Source of the DNA: JAHJBR01 sp040757035
GTDB lineage: Archaea > Micrarchaeota > Micrarchaeia > Anstonellales > Bilamarchaeaceae
Reading direction: 5' to 3'
Assembly (NCBI GenBank): GCA_040757035.1
Contig: JBFLYM010000009.1
Location: 1-31,764 of the forward strand
DNA: 31,764 nt
In this document: piece after piece, positions 7,205-15,619 of the stretch
Numbering within the stretch: position 1 is the stretch's first letter
Layout of the letters: each line of letters starts with the position of its first letter
The notes under the pieces: generated by a model
Database searches by the model: none
The model's input: the letters and a program-made list of their open reading frames with translations, nothing else
What the model was told of the DNA's origin: nothing
Translations under genes and position numbers: made by a program

Positions 7205-7612
7205 TTATTTTTTATCAATCAATCTAAACTTAAATCCATAATGGATAAGACCTTCAGGATCATCGCTTTGAATTTTTCTGAAGACCGCTTCAACACTATC
7301 TCCTATTTGGACATCTTGCTTACATACATCAACTATCTGACCTGTAACGCGCGGACCTTCATCTAGATCTATTATTGCAAATACATAAGGCACTTGTTCC
7401 TCAAAACCAGAGGCAGGACTATGTATCATAGTAAAAGAATAAATCTTTCCATTTCCTTTGAAATAAAATGGCTCAAGTTTTCCTTTCCTTCTGCATTTGG
7501 GACAAATTATTCGTGGCGGGAAATAACTGGTTGAACAAATAATGCATTTCACGCCTTTCATTCGGTATCTTTCCGGTATTCTTCTCCAGCTAAGTGGAAT
7601 ACTTTCCTTCAC
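7205..7612 (-). CDS. DUF35 OB-fold zinc-ribbon protein, thiolase partner
   Basis: It has 135 residues. A rubredoxin-like zinc ribbon has Cys23, Cys26, Cys37 and Cys40 (CIICSTSYFPPRIICPKC), followed by an OB-fold with YSFTMIHSPASGF and VPYVFAIIDLDEGPRVTGQI. In archaea DUF35 proteins form a complex with acetyl-CoA C-acetyltransferase and HMG-CoA synthase and channel acetoacetyl-CoA into the mevalonate pathway for isoprenoid lipids. The thiolase gene lies directly upstream (stop at 7692), so the two are likely one operon; HMG-CoA synthase is not in the window. Translation begins at a GTG (7612), which the family's N-terminus supports. Confidence 0.9.
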   Translation of the reverse strand: MKESIPLSWRRIPERYRMKGVKCIICSTSYFPPRIICPKCRRKGKLEPFYFKGNGKIYSFTMIHSPASGFEEQVPYVFAIIDLDEGPRVTGQIVDVCKQDVQIGDSVEAVFRKIQSDDPEGLIHYGFKFRLIDKK

Positions 7613-7691
7613 GTTATCAACCTTATACCCGTATACGATTCACATTTTTAGTCAAAGACCAAACTAATAGACCAAAAATTAATAGACCAAA

Positions 7692-8849
7692 TTAATTTCT
7701 GAATATGTGGACTACTACCGTTGCACCGCTTCCGCCTACGTTATGTGCTAAACCAATTTCAGCATCAGCAACCTGTCTTTTTTCTGCCTGCCCGCGTAGC
7801 TGCCAGGTAATTTCAACAGCTTGTTTTATTCCAGTTGCTCCAACCGGATGTCCGGCGGCTTTAAGCCCTCCGGAAGTGTTTATTGGAATTTCTCCGTCCA
7901 AACCTGTTTTTCCTTCCAATGTTGCATTCCCACCTTCACCTTTTTTGAAAAAACCAAGGTCTTCTATTGCAAGAATCTCCGCAATTGTGAAACAGTCGTG
8001 CACTTCAGCGACGTCAATATCTTTTGGTGTTATTTTTGCCATTTCATAAGCCTTTTGCGCTGCGATTTTGGTTGCTTTGATTTCACTAAGTTTTTCTCTT
8101 GAATGCAATGCAATTGTATCAGATGTTTGAACGCTTGCAGCGATCTCTATTGGTTGCGCGTTATATTTTCTCGCAATATCCAAAGGAGCGAGAATTACTA
8201 CTGCAGCGCCGTCTGTGATAGGCGAACAATCAAAAACTTTAAGCGGATCCGCAACCATTTTTGAGTTCATCACAGTGTCGATTGTAATTTTATTTTGAAA
8301 CTGCGCGTGCTTATTTCTTGAACCGTGTTCATGGTTTTTTACCGCGACAGAAGCGAGCATTTCCTCTGTAGTTCCATATTCATACATGTGCCGCCTTGCC
8401 ATTAATGCGTATAGACCTGGAAATGTCGCGCCTAAAAAAAGTTCCCATTCTTCATCGCCAGCGCCGCCTAAAATTTCAGAAACAGTATTAATATCTAAAT
8501 CATTCATTTTTTCTGCTCCGCCGACAAAGACAAAATCATGTGCGCCGCTTGCGACCGCCAAATAACCTTGTCTTAATGCAACTCCACCCGAAGCGCATGC
8601 GGCTTCAACTCGAGTTACCGGAATGGGATTAAGTCCCATTTGATCTGCAATAAGCGCACCAACGTGTTCTTGCCCAATAAAACTTCCAGATGCCATGTTT
8701 CCAACATAGCCAGCTGAAATTTCGCTTCCTTGGAGACCAGAATCTTCTATGGATTTTATTCCAGCTTCCACTACTAAATCACGAAAACCACGCTCCCAAT
8801 GCTCGCCGAACTTCGTCATTCCAATTCCAATTATTGCGACTCTTCTCAT
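7692..8849 (-). CDS. Acetyl-CoA C-acetyltransferase (archaeal thiolase)
   Basis: It has 385 residues from the chosen start and condenses two acetyl-CoA to acetoacetyl-CoA, the first step of the mevalonate route to archaeal lipids. The nucleophile is Cys85 in VEAACASGG. Other thiolase motifs are EVHDCFTIAEI, NTSGGLKAAGHPVGATG and LAHNVGGSGAT near the C-terminus. I chose the ATG at 8849 (MRRVAIIGIGMTKF) because the family begins there. The frame stays open 22 codons further upstream, into the end of the carbamoyltransferase gene, but that stretch is not thiolase-like. The DUF35 partner follows on the same strand. Confidence 0.93.
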   Translation of the reverse strand: MRRVAIIGIGMTKFGEHWERGFRDLVVEAGIKSIEDSGLQGSEISAGYVGNMASGSFIGQEHVGALIADQMGLNPIPVTRVEAACASGGVALRQGYLAVASGAHDFVFVGGAEKMNDLDINTVSEILGGAGDEEWELFLGATFPGLYALMARRHMYEYGTTEEMLASVAVKNHEHGSRNKHAQFQNKITIDTVMNSKMVADPLKVFDCSPITDGAAVVILAPLDIARKYNAQPIEIAASVQTSDTIALHSREKLSEIKATKIAAQKAYEMAKITPKDIDVAEVHDCFTIAEILAIEDLGFFKKGEGGNATLEGKTGLDGEIPINTSGGLKAAGHPVGATGIKQAVEITWQLRGQAEKRQVADAEIGLAHNVGGSGATVVVHIFRN

Positions 8850-8904
8850 ATTATTATCATCTTCTATCCTCTTTCCGATTATCTTTTTCGCTTTTTCTCC
8901 GCCG

Positions 8905-9855
8905 CTACAGCCCACCTACCGCTACACTTACAGTATCGGCAGATGGCAAAGATGGCAAGGATAATAGATATATTATCAGTGCTTTTTGTACCGCAACCTT
9001 ATTTTCAGCCTGCTTCCAAACAAGCGAAAACTTCGATTCCAATAGATCATCGTTTATTTCAATTCCTCTAAATGCTGGAAGCGGATGCATAAAAAATTTC
9101 GCGCTTAATTTTTTCATTCGCACCAAGTTCAATTGATATGGAAAAAATTTTTTTAAATTTTCTTCGTGCGTGTCAAACGCGTTCACATATATAACATCTA
9201 TGCCATCTATTTTATTCTTGGTATTATTAGTGTTGATATTATAATCATTATAATTATTAAAATCGTTTATAATTTCTATATCTTCCCCATATTCTTTTTC
9301 ATATTCAGGATTTGGGCGATATCCTTTCGGAGCAATAAAAATGATGTTTATTCCAAATTTTTTAGTACCAATAATTAATGAATGCGCAACATTGCTTGCA
9401 GGATCCCCGATATATGCCATTTGTGTTTCTTTTTTCAAGAGTCCTATTTGCTTTAATGTATATAAATCACCAAGAATTTGGCACGGATGTTCTAAATCAG
9501 TACCAGCATTTATTACGGGTACGGAAGAAGAAGACGCAAGTCTTTTGAGCATTTCATGTTTATGCAGTCTCGTAATTATTATGTTGACATAAGAACTAAG
9601 AACCTTTCCAGTATCTTCTATTTTTTCTCCCCTGGCAAGCTGCGAGAATACGTAATCCAAATAAATTGGATGCATTCCAAATTGTCTAAGTGCAACCTCA
9701 AATGAAACACGTGTCCTTGTACTAGGCCCATCAAAGAGAAGACCTGCGCATTGTGGTTTTGGGAAAAAGACCTCGTTTTTAAATTTTTCAGCCATTTCAA
9801 ATATTTTTTCTATTTCTTCTTTCTTTAAGTCATTCATAGACAAAAAGTTTTTCAT
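8905..9855 (-). CDS. Carbamoyltransferase, ornithine-type family with altered second-substrate motifs
   Basis: It has 316 residues. The carbamoyl-phosphate site is intact: STRTR (45-49) and HPCQ (123-126), with LARGEKIEDT and a NVAHSL strand as in ornithine carbamoyltransferase (OTC). The C-terminal half also follows OTC (QAENKVAVQKAL). However the ornithine-binding SMG loop reads VNAF (224-227), and the HCLPAHRG motif reads HPLPAFRG (257-264), so the usual Cys is Pro as in aspartate carbamoyltransferase. The amino substrate is therefore uncertain. An Asn-rich insertion occupies residues 198-216. CarA, a carbamoyl-phosphate source, is directly upstream. The last ~18 residues (SLPSLPSADTVSVAVGGL) look non-homologous. 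Confidence 0.85.
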   Translation of the reverse strand: MKNFLSMNDLKKEEIEKIFEMAEKFKNEVFFPKPQCAGLLFDGPSTRTRVSFEVALRQFGMHPIYLDYVFSQLARGEKIEDTGKVLSSYVNIIITRLHKHEMLKRLASSSSVPVINAGTDLEHPCQILGDLYTLKQIGLLKKETQMAYIGDPASNVAHSLIIGTKKFGINIIFIAPKGYRPNPEYEKEYGEDIEIINDFNNYNDYNINTNNTKNKIDGIDVIYVNAFDTHEENLKKFFPYQLNLVRMKKLSAKFFMHPLPAFRGIEINDDLLESKFSLVWKQAENKVAVQKALIIYLLSLPSLPSADTVSVAVGGL

Positions 9856-9892
9856 AAGACCACTGCTTTCCTAAAAAATTATTAGAATTATT

Positions 9893-9946
9893 AATTATTA
9901 TAAGATCTTTAATTATTGTAACATCTTTAATTATCATAACATCTTT
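9893..9946. repeat. Three tandem 18-bp repeats between carA and the carbamoyltransferase gene
   Basis: Units at 9893-9910, 9911-9928 and 9929-9946 are variants of AATTATTGTAACATCTTT, differing at one to three positions. The array runs into the last codons of carA. It is probably replication slippage in AT-rich DNA; a regulatory role is possible but unsupported. Confidence 0.7.
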
Positions 9947-11016
9947 ACGAACTTATCAAATAAATATTTTGTGTCATGCGGACCAGGCGTTGCTTCCGGA
10001 TGATATTGTACAGAAAAAATATGCCCGTCCAGATGCTCCATTCCTTCTATGCTTCCATCGTTCGCGCTTTTTTCGGTAATTTCAAAATTATTCGGGATTT
10101 TACCCACTGCGAATCCATGATTTTGTGTAGTTATTCGGACGCGTTCATCCTTTAAGTTTATAACCGGATGATTTACTCCTCTATGCCCAAACTTAAGTTT
10201 GAAAGTATTTCCTCCAAACGCATGCGCAATCAATTGGTGGCCCAAACACAGCCCAAACATAGGATAAGCGCTCAACGCACTTATTGTATTGTGTGCGTAT
10301 CTGAGAATTGCTGGATTGCCAGGTCCGCTTGAAAGTATTATTCCGTTAGGTTCAAATTCATTTATTTTTTCGGATTCCTCGTATGCTGAAACCACTATAA
10401 CCTTGACATCTCGCTTAATTAATTCGTTTATTATATTGCGTTTTGCGCCATAATCTATAAGCACAACCTTTTTTTTTCCGTTTCCACAAATTTCTGGTTT
10501 TTTTACCGTAATATTTTTTATGAAGTCAATTTGCGCGTAATTGAATTTCAGGCTTTCAAATAAATGCTTTATGTTAATTGACTCTTCGCTAACCACAATT
10601 ATTGCCGGCATGACGCCGTATACGCGTATTTTGCGCACCAAATATCGCGTATCTATCCCGTAGATCCCCGGACAGTTGTTTTCTTTTAAAAAGGCGTCCA
10701 AATTTTTTATTGAATCTTTATGCGTTGGTTCATTGCAAAGCTCTCTTATCGCATAACCTTCTGCATAGATTTTTTTGCTTTCAAAGGAATAATCATCGAT
10801 TCCATAATTTCCTATAAGCGGATAGGTAGAAAGGAGAATTTGTCCCGCATAACTTGGATCTGTAAGACTTTCCTGATAACCTTGCATTGCGGTATTGAAA
10901 ACAAGTTCACCTATCCTTATCGTAAGCGCACCAAAGCCGCATCCTGAAACCACTGTCCCATCAGACAAAATAAGAAATGCCTTCTTATTATTCTTATTGT
11001 ACATAGAATCGTACAT
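9934..11016 (-). CDS. carA: Carbamoyl-phosphate synthase small (glutaminase) subunit
   Basis: It has 360 residues and full family length. It hydrolyses glutamine and passes ammonia to the large subunit CarB for carbamoyl phosphate. The N-terminal CPSase domain runs to about residue 150 (ELVFNTAMQGYQESLTDPSYAGQ). The class I amidotransferase domain has Cys257 in FGLCLGHQ and His339/Glu341 in QYHPEA. A TATA-like TATTTAAA at 11046-11053 places transcription start a few bases before the ATG at 11016, so the mRNA is nearly leaderless. CarB is not in the window. If the neighbouring GS homologue makes no glutamine, glutamine must come from elsewhere. Confidence 0.95.
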   Translation of the reverse strand: MYDSMYNKNNKKAFLILSDGTVVSGCGFGALTIRIGELVFNTAMQGYQESLTDPSYAGQILLSTYPLIGNYGIDDYSFESKKIYAEGYAIRELCNEPTHKDSIKNLDAFLKENNCPGIYGIDTRYLVRKIRVYGVMPAIIVVSEESINIKHLFESLKFNYAQIDFIKNITVKKPEICGNGKKKVVLIDYGAKRNIINELIKRDVKVIVVSAYEESEKINEFEPNGIILSSGPGNPAILRYAHNTISALSAYPMFGLCLGHQLIAHAFGGNTFKLKFGHRGVNHPVINLKDERVRITTQNHGFAVGKIPNNFEITEKSANDGSIEGMEHLDGHIFSVQYHPEATPGPHDTKYLFDKFVKML

Positions 11017-11154
11017 AGAATCAGAATTTTAATTCAATGCTAAGATATTTAAACTAAAGCCTACATAATATCTACATAATATATTGTTTATACAATCTAC
11101 ATACAAATTTGTAATTATAATCTTTTTATAATCTTTTTTTAACGGGTGTTTTTT

Positions 11155-11409
11155 ATGGGCGGATCAAGAGGACGAGAAAAACTTATGACTTGTGAGAATT
11201 GTCATAGACTTGTTCCGCGTGGAAAGGCGGTGGAATTCGAGAAAAAAAATGTTTATAGCACTGATCTAAAAACTTCTGATAATGTATTTACAATAAGCAA
11301 CATAATAGTGTATTATTGCATAAGTTGTGCAAAGCATAGAAAAATTTTTGAGAAAAAGAAAAAAATTGCGCAGCAGATTGCAGAGCGCAGGGGAAGGAGA
11401 TTTGAATGA
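11155..11409 (+). CDS. rps26e: Ribosomal protein eS26
   Basis: It has 84 residues and is a small-subunit protein found in archaea and eukaryotes. It is recognised by the SRGR start, TCENCHRLVPRGKAV and YYCISCAKHRKI. Cys13, Cys16, Cys55 and Cys58 form a zinc site. The C-terminus is very basic. I chose the ATG at 11155 over a GTG nine bases earlier because GGGTG lies about 6 nt upstream; a TATA box TTTTTATAATC lies about 28 nt upstream. It overlaps the DUF1805 gene by four bases (ATGA), indicating one operon, and diverges from carA. Confidence 0.88.
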   Translation: MGGSRGREKLMTCENCHRLVPRGKAVEFEKKNVYSTDLKTSDNVFTISNIIVYYCISCAKHRKIFEKKKKIAQQIAERRGRRFE

Positions 11410-11705
11410 AAAAATCTGTTGAATTAGAAGGTAAAAAATATGATACTTTTGAGGACAATTTGGGAAATTTGAAACTACTTGTGATAAAAGCAAAGCGCGG
11501 TTATATCGCGTGCAGTTATATAAACAAAGAAACTGCAGAGAAAGTTGGAGATGTTGCTGGTTTTGTTAGCGGAGTCACATGCATTGATGAAATGCTCAAA
11601 GCAAAAATAAGAGCCACTACAAGCTGGGCTGAAGATGTAGGATTACGTGAAGGAATGAGTGTAAGAAAAGCACTTGAAATTTTGGATAATGAGGAGTGTG
11701 TATAA
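11406..11705 (+). CDS. DUF1805 family protein
   Basis: It has 99 residues and matches the small archaeal/bacterial DUF1805 (YunC-type) family: an initial strand, LLVIKAKRGYIACSYIN, AEKVGDVAGFVSGVTCIDEML and a C-terminal GLREGMSVRKALEIL. The function of the family is unknown. The ATGA overlap with the eS26 stop means translational coupling and suggests, but does not prove, a role near the ribosome. Confidence 0.88.
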   Translation: MKKSVELEGKKYDTFEDNLGNLKLLVIKAKRGYIACSYINKETAEKVGDVAGFVSGVTCIDEMLKAKIRATTSWAEDVGLREGMSVRKALEILDNEECV

Positions 11706-11735
11706 CTCGTTTCGCGAAAAAAAACAATTAAACCA

Positions 11736-12518
11736 TTACCCCCATGCTTCAATTTTTATTTTTTCATTACGTGTTCCAAGCTTGACCATTATCTCTTTCA
11801 TTGACATCGCAAATTTCATTGGTCCACAAATGAAAACTGCTGCAATATTCGCATAATCTACATATTTTTCTATCATTTTTTCATCTATTCTTCCAAGTTC
11901 GTCAGTCCAGCCATCAGGAATTTGTTGCGTAAGCGTATAAATAATTTTTATATGCGGATTTTGTCTCTTAAAATTTTCCAGCAACGCCGCGCACGCTATT
12001 TCTTCCTGTTTTTTATTACTGTAAAATAAAGTAAAATTCCCTTGTTTTTTTTCTTGTGCAATATATTCAAGTATTCCGAGTATTGGCGCAATTCCGGTTC
12101 CGGCAGCAAGAAAAATTACATCGCGCTCTTCTTGATAAATAAAATGTCCGAACGGGCCAACAACACCTAATTTTTCTCCGACCCTCATCTTATCCAAGAG
12201 TAAAGTGAATTGGCCCCCAACCATTTTTATTACAAACCGTAGTTTTTTATCGTGCGGAGAGGAAGCTATGGAATATGGACGTGAGAGTTTTCCAAAACCT
12301 TCATCCAGATCTTTTTTATTTTGATTTCGTTGATCTCGATCTCTCTGATTTTGACCTTCTTGATCTTGAAGTTGAAAGAGTTGTACGAACTGCCCTGGCT
12401 TAAATGCGATATTTTTTTCATCTTTAGAACTAGGATAGAGCGTGAAAATTTTTATTGGATTGCTGTAAGAATTGCCGCAGTTGATTATGTCAGTTATCGT
12501 GAAGCACTTTTTTTCCAT
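11736..12518 (-). CDS. FNR-type FAD/NAD(P) oxidoreductase
   Basis: It has 260 residues. The FAD-binding barrel carries RPYSIASSP (80-88) and a GGQFTLLLDKMRVGEKLGVVGPFG segment. The nucleotide-binding half has AGTGIAPILGIL (139-150) and VFICGPMKFAMSMKE, and the chain ends KIEAWG, all as in ferredoxin-NAD(P)+ reductases. It should move electrons between NAD(P)H and a carrier such as the 2Fe-2S ferredoxin at 6701-6970. No iron-sulfur domain is fused to it. Residues about 52-74 are a polar Gln/Asp/Arg/Asn-rich insertion between two FAD-domain strands, unusual for the family. It is convergent with DUF1805 and divergent from the M28 peptidase. Confidence 0.88.
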   Translation of the reverse strand: MEKKCFTITDIINCGNSYSNPIKIFTLYPSSKDEKNIAFKPGQFVQLFQLQDQEGQNQRDRDQRNQNKKDLDEGFGKLSRPYSIASSPHDKKLRFVIKMVGGQFTLLLDKMRVGEKLGVVGPFGHFIYQEERDVIFLAAGTGIAPILGILEYIAQEKKQGNFTLFYSNKKQEEIACAALLENFKRQNPHIKIIYTLTQQIPDGWTDELGRIDEKMIEKYVDYANIAAVFICGPMKFAMSMKEIMVKLGTRNEKIKIEAWG

Positions 12519-12679
12519 ATCTATCCATTCAACTAAACAACTAAAGTAATTTCATTTTTTCCATTTAATTCAATATATCTAAATACAACAAACCTTTTTA
12601 TTTATTTTATTTGATATGATATGGTAAAATTAATAATAAAATTGATAAATAGTAAATATCATTCTTAGAGAAGGATAAA

Positions 12680-13846
12680 ATGGAAAACTATACAGAGATA
12701 ATGCAAATTTTGTGCAAATTTCCTCGTCCAGCCGGTTCTTCGCAAATCAAAGAAATAAAGAGCTATCTTTTATCAATGCTTTCAAAAATGAACTATTGCG
12801 TTCAAGTGCAAACTGTTGTATTTGAAGGCTGGGAGTTAATCAAAGAACCGCGGGTGAAATTTGTAGAACCAGTGGAGAAAGAAGCAAAATGCATGCCAGT
12901 AGTCTGGTCTAGTTCCATATCAAAAGATAAAATAAGCGGCAAATTGGAATATGTTGGTAAAATAAAGACTTTTGAGGCTTATGAATGGGAAAGATATGCT
13001 ATTGTAAATCCAAAAGTAAATTCAAAAAAAGAAAAAAAAGAAATTCTTGCCTATCTAATAACCAGGGAGGATATGGTCTGGATACAATCTTTGGATAATC
13101 CTTTTCAAAAGACCCCATACATCATTATTGATACCGAATCATGCAAAATGATTAAACAATGGATAAAGGAAAATAAAGAAATTATGGTTTTGGCTTCAGT
13201 TAAATCAAAATATGTTCCGGGTCTGAACATAAATAATGTTATTGCTTCTCCAAAAAGTAAAGATTGCGACGTTATAGTGTGTACTCATTATGATTCCATG
13301 TTTAATACTGTAGGTGCTCATGACAACGCTAGTGGAACCGCAGCCTTGATAGGATTGGCAGAGAGGTTCTCCAAAAAAATTCTAAAAAATTCTAATGTTC
13401 GTTTCATCTTTTTTGATGCTGAAGAATGGAATAAATTCGGTTCTTATGCTTATGTAGAAAAAATAAAAAACGAAGGAGAACTACAAAAATTAAAGTTTGT
13501 GTTGAACATAGATTCTGTAGGTTTTGGCGATTCCATCAATCTTCTTACATCTCCAGCTATAGAAAATAAAGTTAGGGAAATTGTTTCAAAAACTAGCGTG
13601 GCGAAAAAAATCAAGATTGATGTTAGTTCAAAAAATGAAATTCCTCAGCTTGATTGCTGGCCGTTTATGAAAAATGGAATAGCAGTTATTACAATAGGGA
13701 CAAAGGGAAAACCACCAGTTACTAAATTGAAGGAAGGTGAATCTATCTTTCATAATTCCAAGGATACAATTGAAAATATTCAATTTGAGATCATAGAAAG
13801 CGTTGTTTCTTTAGTTGAGGAGTTTCTTGAGAACTATCTTGCTTGA
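12680..13846 (+). CDS. M28-family zinc aminopeptidase
   Basis: It has 388 residues. The two-zinc site typical of M28 is complete: His203 (THYDS), Asp215 (AHDNASG), Glu248-Glu249 (FDAEEWN), Asp278 (NIDSVG) and His358 (FHNSKDT). It should remove N-terminal residues from peptides. There is no signal peptide or membrane segment, so it is probably cytoplasmic, used in peptide turnover. The ~190 residues before the catalytic domain resemble the usual M28 lead-in with an inserted apical segment. AGAAGGA lies just upstream of the ATG. A small gene with its own promoter follows. Confidence 0.9.
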   Translation: MENYTEIMQILCKFPRPAGSSQIKEIKSYLLSMLSKMNYCVQVQTVVFEGWELIKEPRVKFVEPVEKEAKCMPVVWSSSISKDKISGKLEYVGKIKTFEAYEWERYAIVNPKVNSKKEKKEILAYLITREDMVWIQSLDNPFQKTPYIIIDTESCKMIKQWIKENKEIMVLASVKSKYVPGLNINNVIASPKSKDCDVIVCTHYDSMFNTVGAHDNASGTAALIGLAERFSKKILKNSNVRFIFFDAEEWNKFGSYAYVEKIKNEGELQKLKFVLNIDSVGFGDSINLLTSPAIENKVREIVSKTSVAKKIKIDVSSKNEIPQLDCWPFMKNGIAVITIGTKGKPPVTKLKEGESIFHNSKDTIENIQFEIIESVVSLVEEFLENYLA

Positions 13847-13893
13847 AGATAATGTTAAAAATATTTTTATACCTTATCTTCAAAATATTAAAC

Positions 13894-14292
13894 ATGGATT
13901 TGCATTCAAATATCAAAGATCGCGTAAATTTTGAGACGTGGGAATATATCGCGCAAATAGCACATTCATTTGAATTGGATCTTGAACAAGGAGATCCTGA
14001 AATAATAAAACTTCAGAAAGAACTGCAAATGATAAAAAGAATTATTCACGCGCATCTTTCAAACGGAACTTCAATAACAAAATTCCTCTCTGCAAAATTT
14101 TTAATTAAATTATATAGAACTATAGAAAAGTTGGATGAAAAAATAGCTCTGCATAAACAACAACATAAAGAATTTCTTATTTTTTTGCGTGCACTTCTTG
14201 GCAAAATGAAACGAGAAAAACTTGTGGTATATAAAACGCTTGAGAAAAAAACAGAATTCCAGCGACATAAAGAAGTTGGAGACTCTGTATGA
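13894..14292 (+). CDS. Small helical protein, unknown function
   Basis: It has 132 residues from the ATG at 13894. That start is preferred because TTTTTATA lies about 25 nt upstream, giving a leaderless message. The frame is open 17 codons further up, but those codons run through the TATA box. The protein appears all-helical: a Trp-containing N-terminus (NFETWEYIAQIAHSFELDLE), then long amphipathic helices (LQKELQMIKRIIHAHL, LYRTIEKLDEKIALHKQQHKE) and a Lys-rich end. I recognise no family. Phosphoglucose isomerase follows after 29 nt, so co-transcription is likely. Confidence 0.6.
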   Translation: MDLHSNIKDRVNFETWEYIAQIAHSFELDLEQGDPEIIKLQKELQMIKRIIHAHLSNGTSITKFLSAKFLIKLYRTIEKLDEKIALHKQQHKEFLIFLRALLGKMKREKLVVYKTLEKKTEFQRHKEVGDSV

Positions 14293-14321
14293 GAGATTCC
14301 ACGTAAATCACGTAAATATGG

Positions 14322-15053
14322 ATGAAAGAGATGACACTCTATTATTCAGAACCAGTCAAAATAGAGATAAAAGGAAGAAGTGTTTTTGTTAATGATGAAG
14401 TAATGGATTTTCAGGTGCGCACTTTTTCTGAAATGAACGATGTGCTTATGAAAAAACAACCGGTAATTCGTGATTTTCCATTATATTTCATGTTTCGTGC
14501 ACTCGCAAAAAAGAATGGACTGCGCTATGATATTACAATTATTCCGCCTAAAAATCTTGCTGGCGAATACACCAAAACATACGGACATTATCACCCAATC
14601 GCTGAAGACAAATTAAGCTATCCAGAAATTTATCAGATTCTTTCTGGAAATGCGTTTTTTATCCTGCAAAAAAAATGCCCTAATGAGAAAGTTGATGTTA
14701 TGATTACTTATTGCAGGAAAGGAAATATTATTCTCATTCCTCCTAATTGGGGCCATGTTACTGTAAATGCAACAAAAGATAGCATTTTGATTACATCAAA
14801 TATTATTTCAGACAATTTTGAATCTAAATATAGAGAATATAAAGAAAATCGCGGGGCTGCATATTATATTACTGAATACGGACTTGAACCAAATAACCAT
14901 TACTTTATTCGCACAACAGAGAAGAAGAAGCATGATGAGATAAATGCAGCATATGGTCTAATTTGTTCAGACCTGCTAAAGGAATTTTGGAATAATCCGG
15001 AAAAATTTGAATTTTTGAAAAGGCCTAGTTTGATTACAAAACCTGTTTTTTGA
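14322..15053 (+). CDS. pgi: Cupin-type phosphoglucose isomerase
   Basis: It has 243 residues and interconverts glucose-6-phosphate and fructose-6-phosphate. This metal-dependent cupin enzyme is the archaeal, non-homologous replacement of classical PGI. Metal ligands are His89 and His91 (TYGHYHP), Glu102 (YPEIYQIL) and His145 (PNWGHVTVN); the surrounding motifs match those known from Pyrococcus-type PGI. The cupin ends near residue 190, so it has a C-terminal extension of about 50 residues that the short Pyrococcus enzymes lack. No ribosome binding site is visible; it likely shares a transcript with the gene at 13894. Confidence 0.92.
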   Translation: MKEMTLYYSEPVKIEIKGRSVFVNDEVMDFQVRTFSEMNDVLMKKQPVIRDFPLYFMFRALAKKNGLRYDITIIPPKNLAGEYTKTYGHYHPIAEDKLSYPEIYQILSGNAFFILQKKCPNEKVDVMITYCRKGNIILIPPNWGHVTVNATKDSILITSNIISDNFESKYREYKENRGAAYYITEYGLEPNNHYFIRTTEKKKHDEINAAYGLICSDLLKEFWNNPEKFEFLKRPSLITKPVF

Positions 15054-15107
15054 ATATACCGTACCATACTGCACCTTTGCGCTGCTAGAGTTCTATAGTT
15101 TAATAGT

Positions 15108-15599
15108 TCAATACTTATAATTTTCTAATGCATTTAGCGCATTATCAATATTTTTAAATGATCTATCAAACTTTTCTTGATATAATTTTTTTATTGTTTG
15201 TGAAAGTTTATTTTCTATCCCATCCCAAAAAAAATATTTTCCATTTTTTTTCCTTATAAGATTAATCTCTTTCATTTTTAGAATATGATAATAGACCGAT
15301 TTTTCATCTGCCTTTACTCCGTTTGAAGCAAGATCTTTTATTATTTCTTTCATCGTTGGCTCTATTCCTTTCAAATGAAAATTTATCAAAGTTTCAAAAA
15401 CGTTTATTGAAATAGTACGGCTTTCGTTTGGAGATATCAAACCCAATGAAAGTGCGATCCATCTTATTAATGATTTTTTCGTAAGCTTTATATCGTCAGG
15501 CAACCCCAGTTCGTACAAGACGAGCTTGTCTTTTATTAATTTTCCTTCAGGAAGCATAAATCTATTTAATCTAATAATGTTTTTAATCTTTCTAATCAT
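15108..15599 (-). CDS. Winged-helix (HTH) protein, probable transcription regulator
   Basis: It has 163 residues. Residues about 85-130 (MKEIIKDLASNGVKADEKSVYYHILKMKEINLIRKKNGKYFF) form a winged helix with a typical two-strand wing. The region before it is helical and basic; the C-terminal 35 residues may be a coiled coil for dimerisation. No ligand or metal site is seen. The protein may bind DNA, but its targets are unknown. It starts about 20 bp from the tRNA-Arg gene on the other strand, so their promoters overlap. Confidence 0.65.
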   Translation of the reverse strand: MIRKIKNIIRLNRFMLPEGKLIKDKLVLYELGLPDDIKLTKKSLIRWIALSLGLISPNESRTISINVFETLINFHLKGIEPTMKEIIKDLASNGVKADEKSVYYHILKMKEINLIRKKNGKYFFWDGIENKLSQTIKKLYQEKFDRSFKNIDNALNALENYKY

Positions 15600-15619
15600 T
15601 GATGATAGATTGTGTAAAC

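Noticed and set aside
8850..8915. N-terminal extension of the thiolase
   Set aside because: Not similar to the family and overlaps the carbamoyltransferase stop; thiolase similarity begins at the ATG at 8849.
9893..9946. Tandem repeats as operator sites
   Set aside because: The 18-bp units are simple AT-rich sequence with no dyad symmetry, so slippage is a sufficient explanation.
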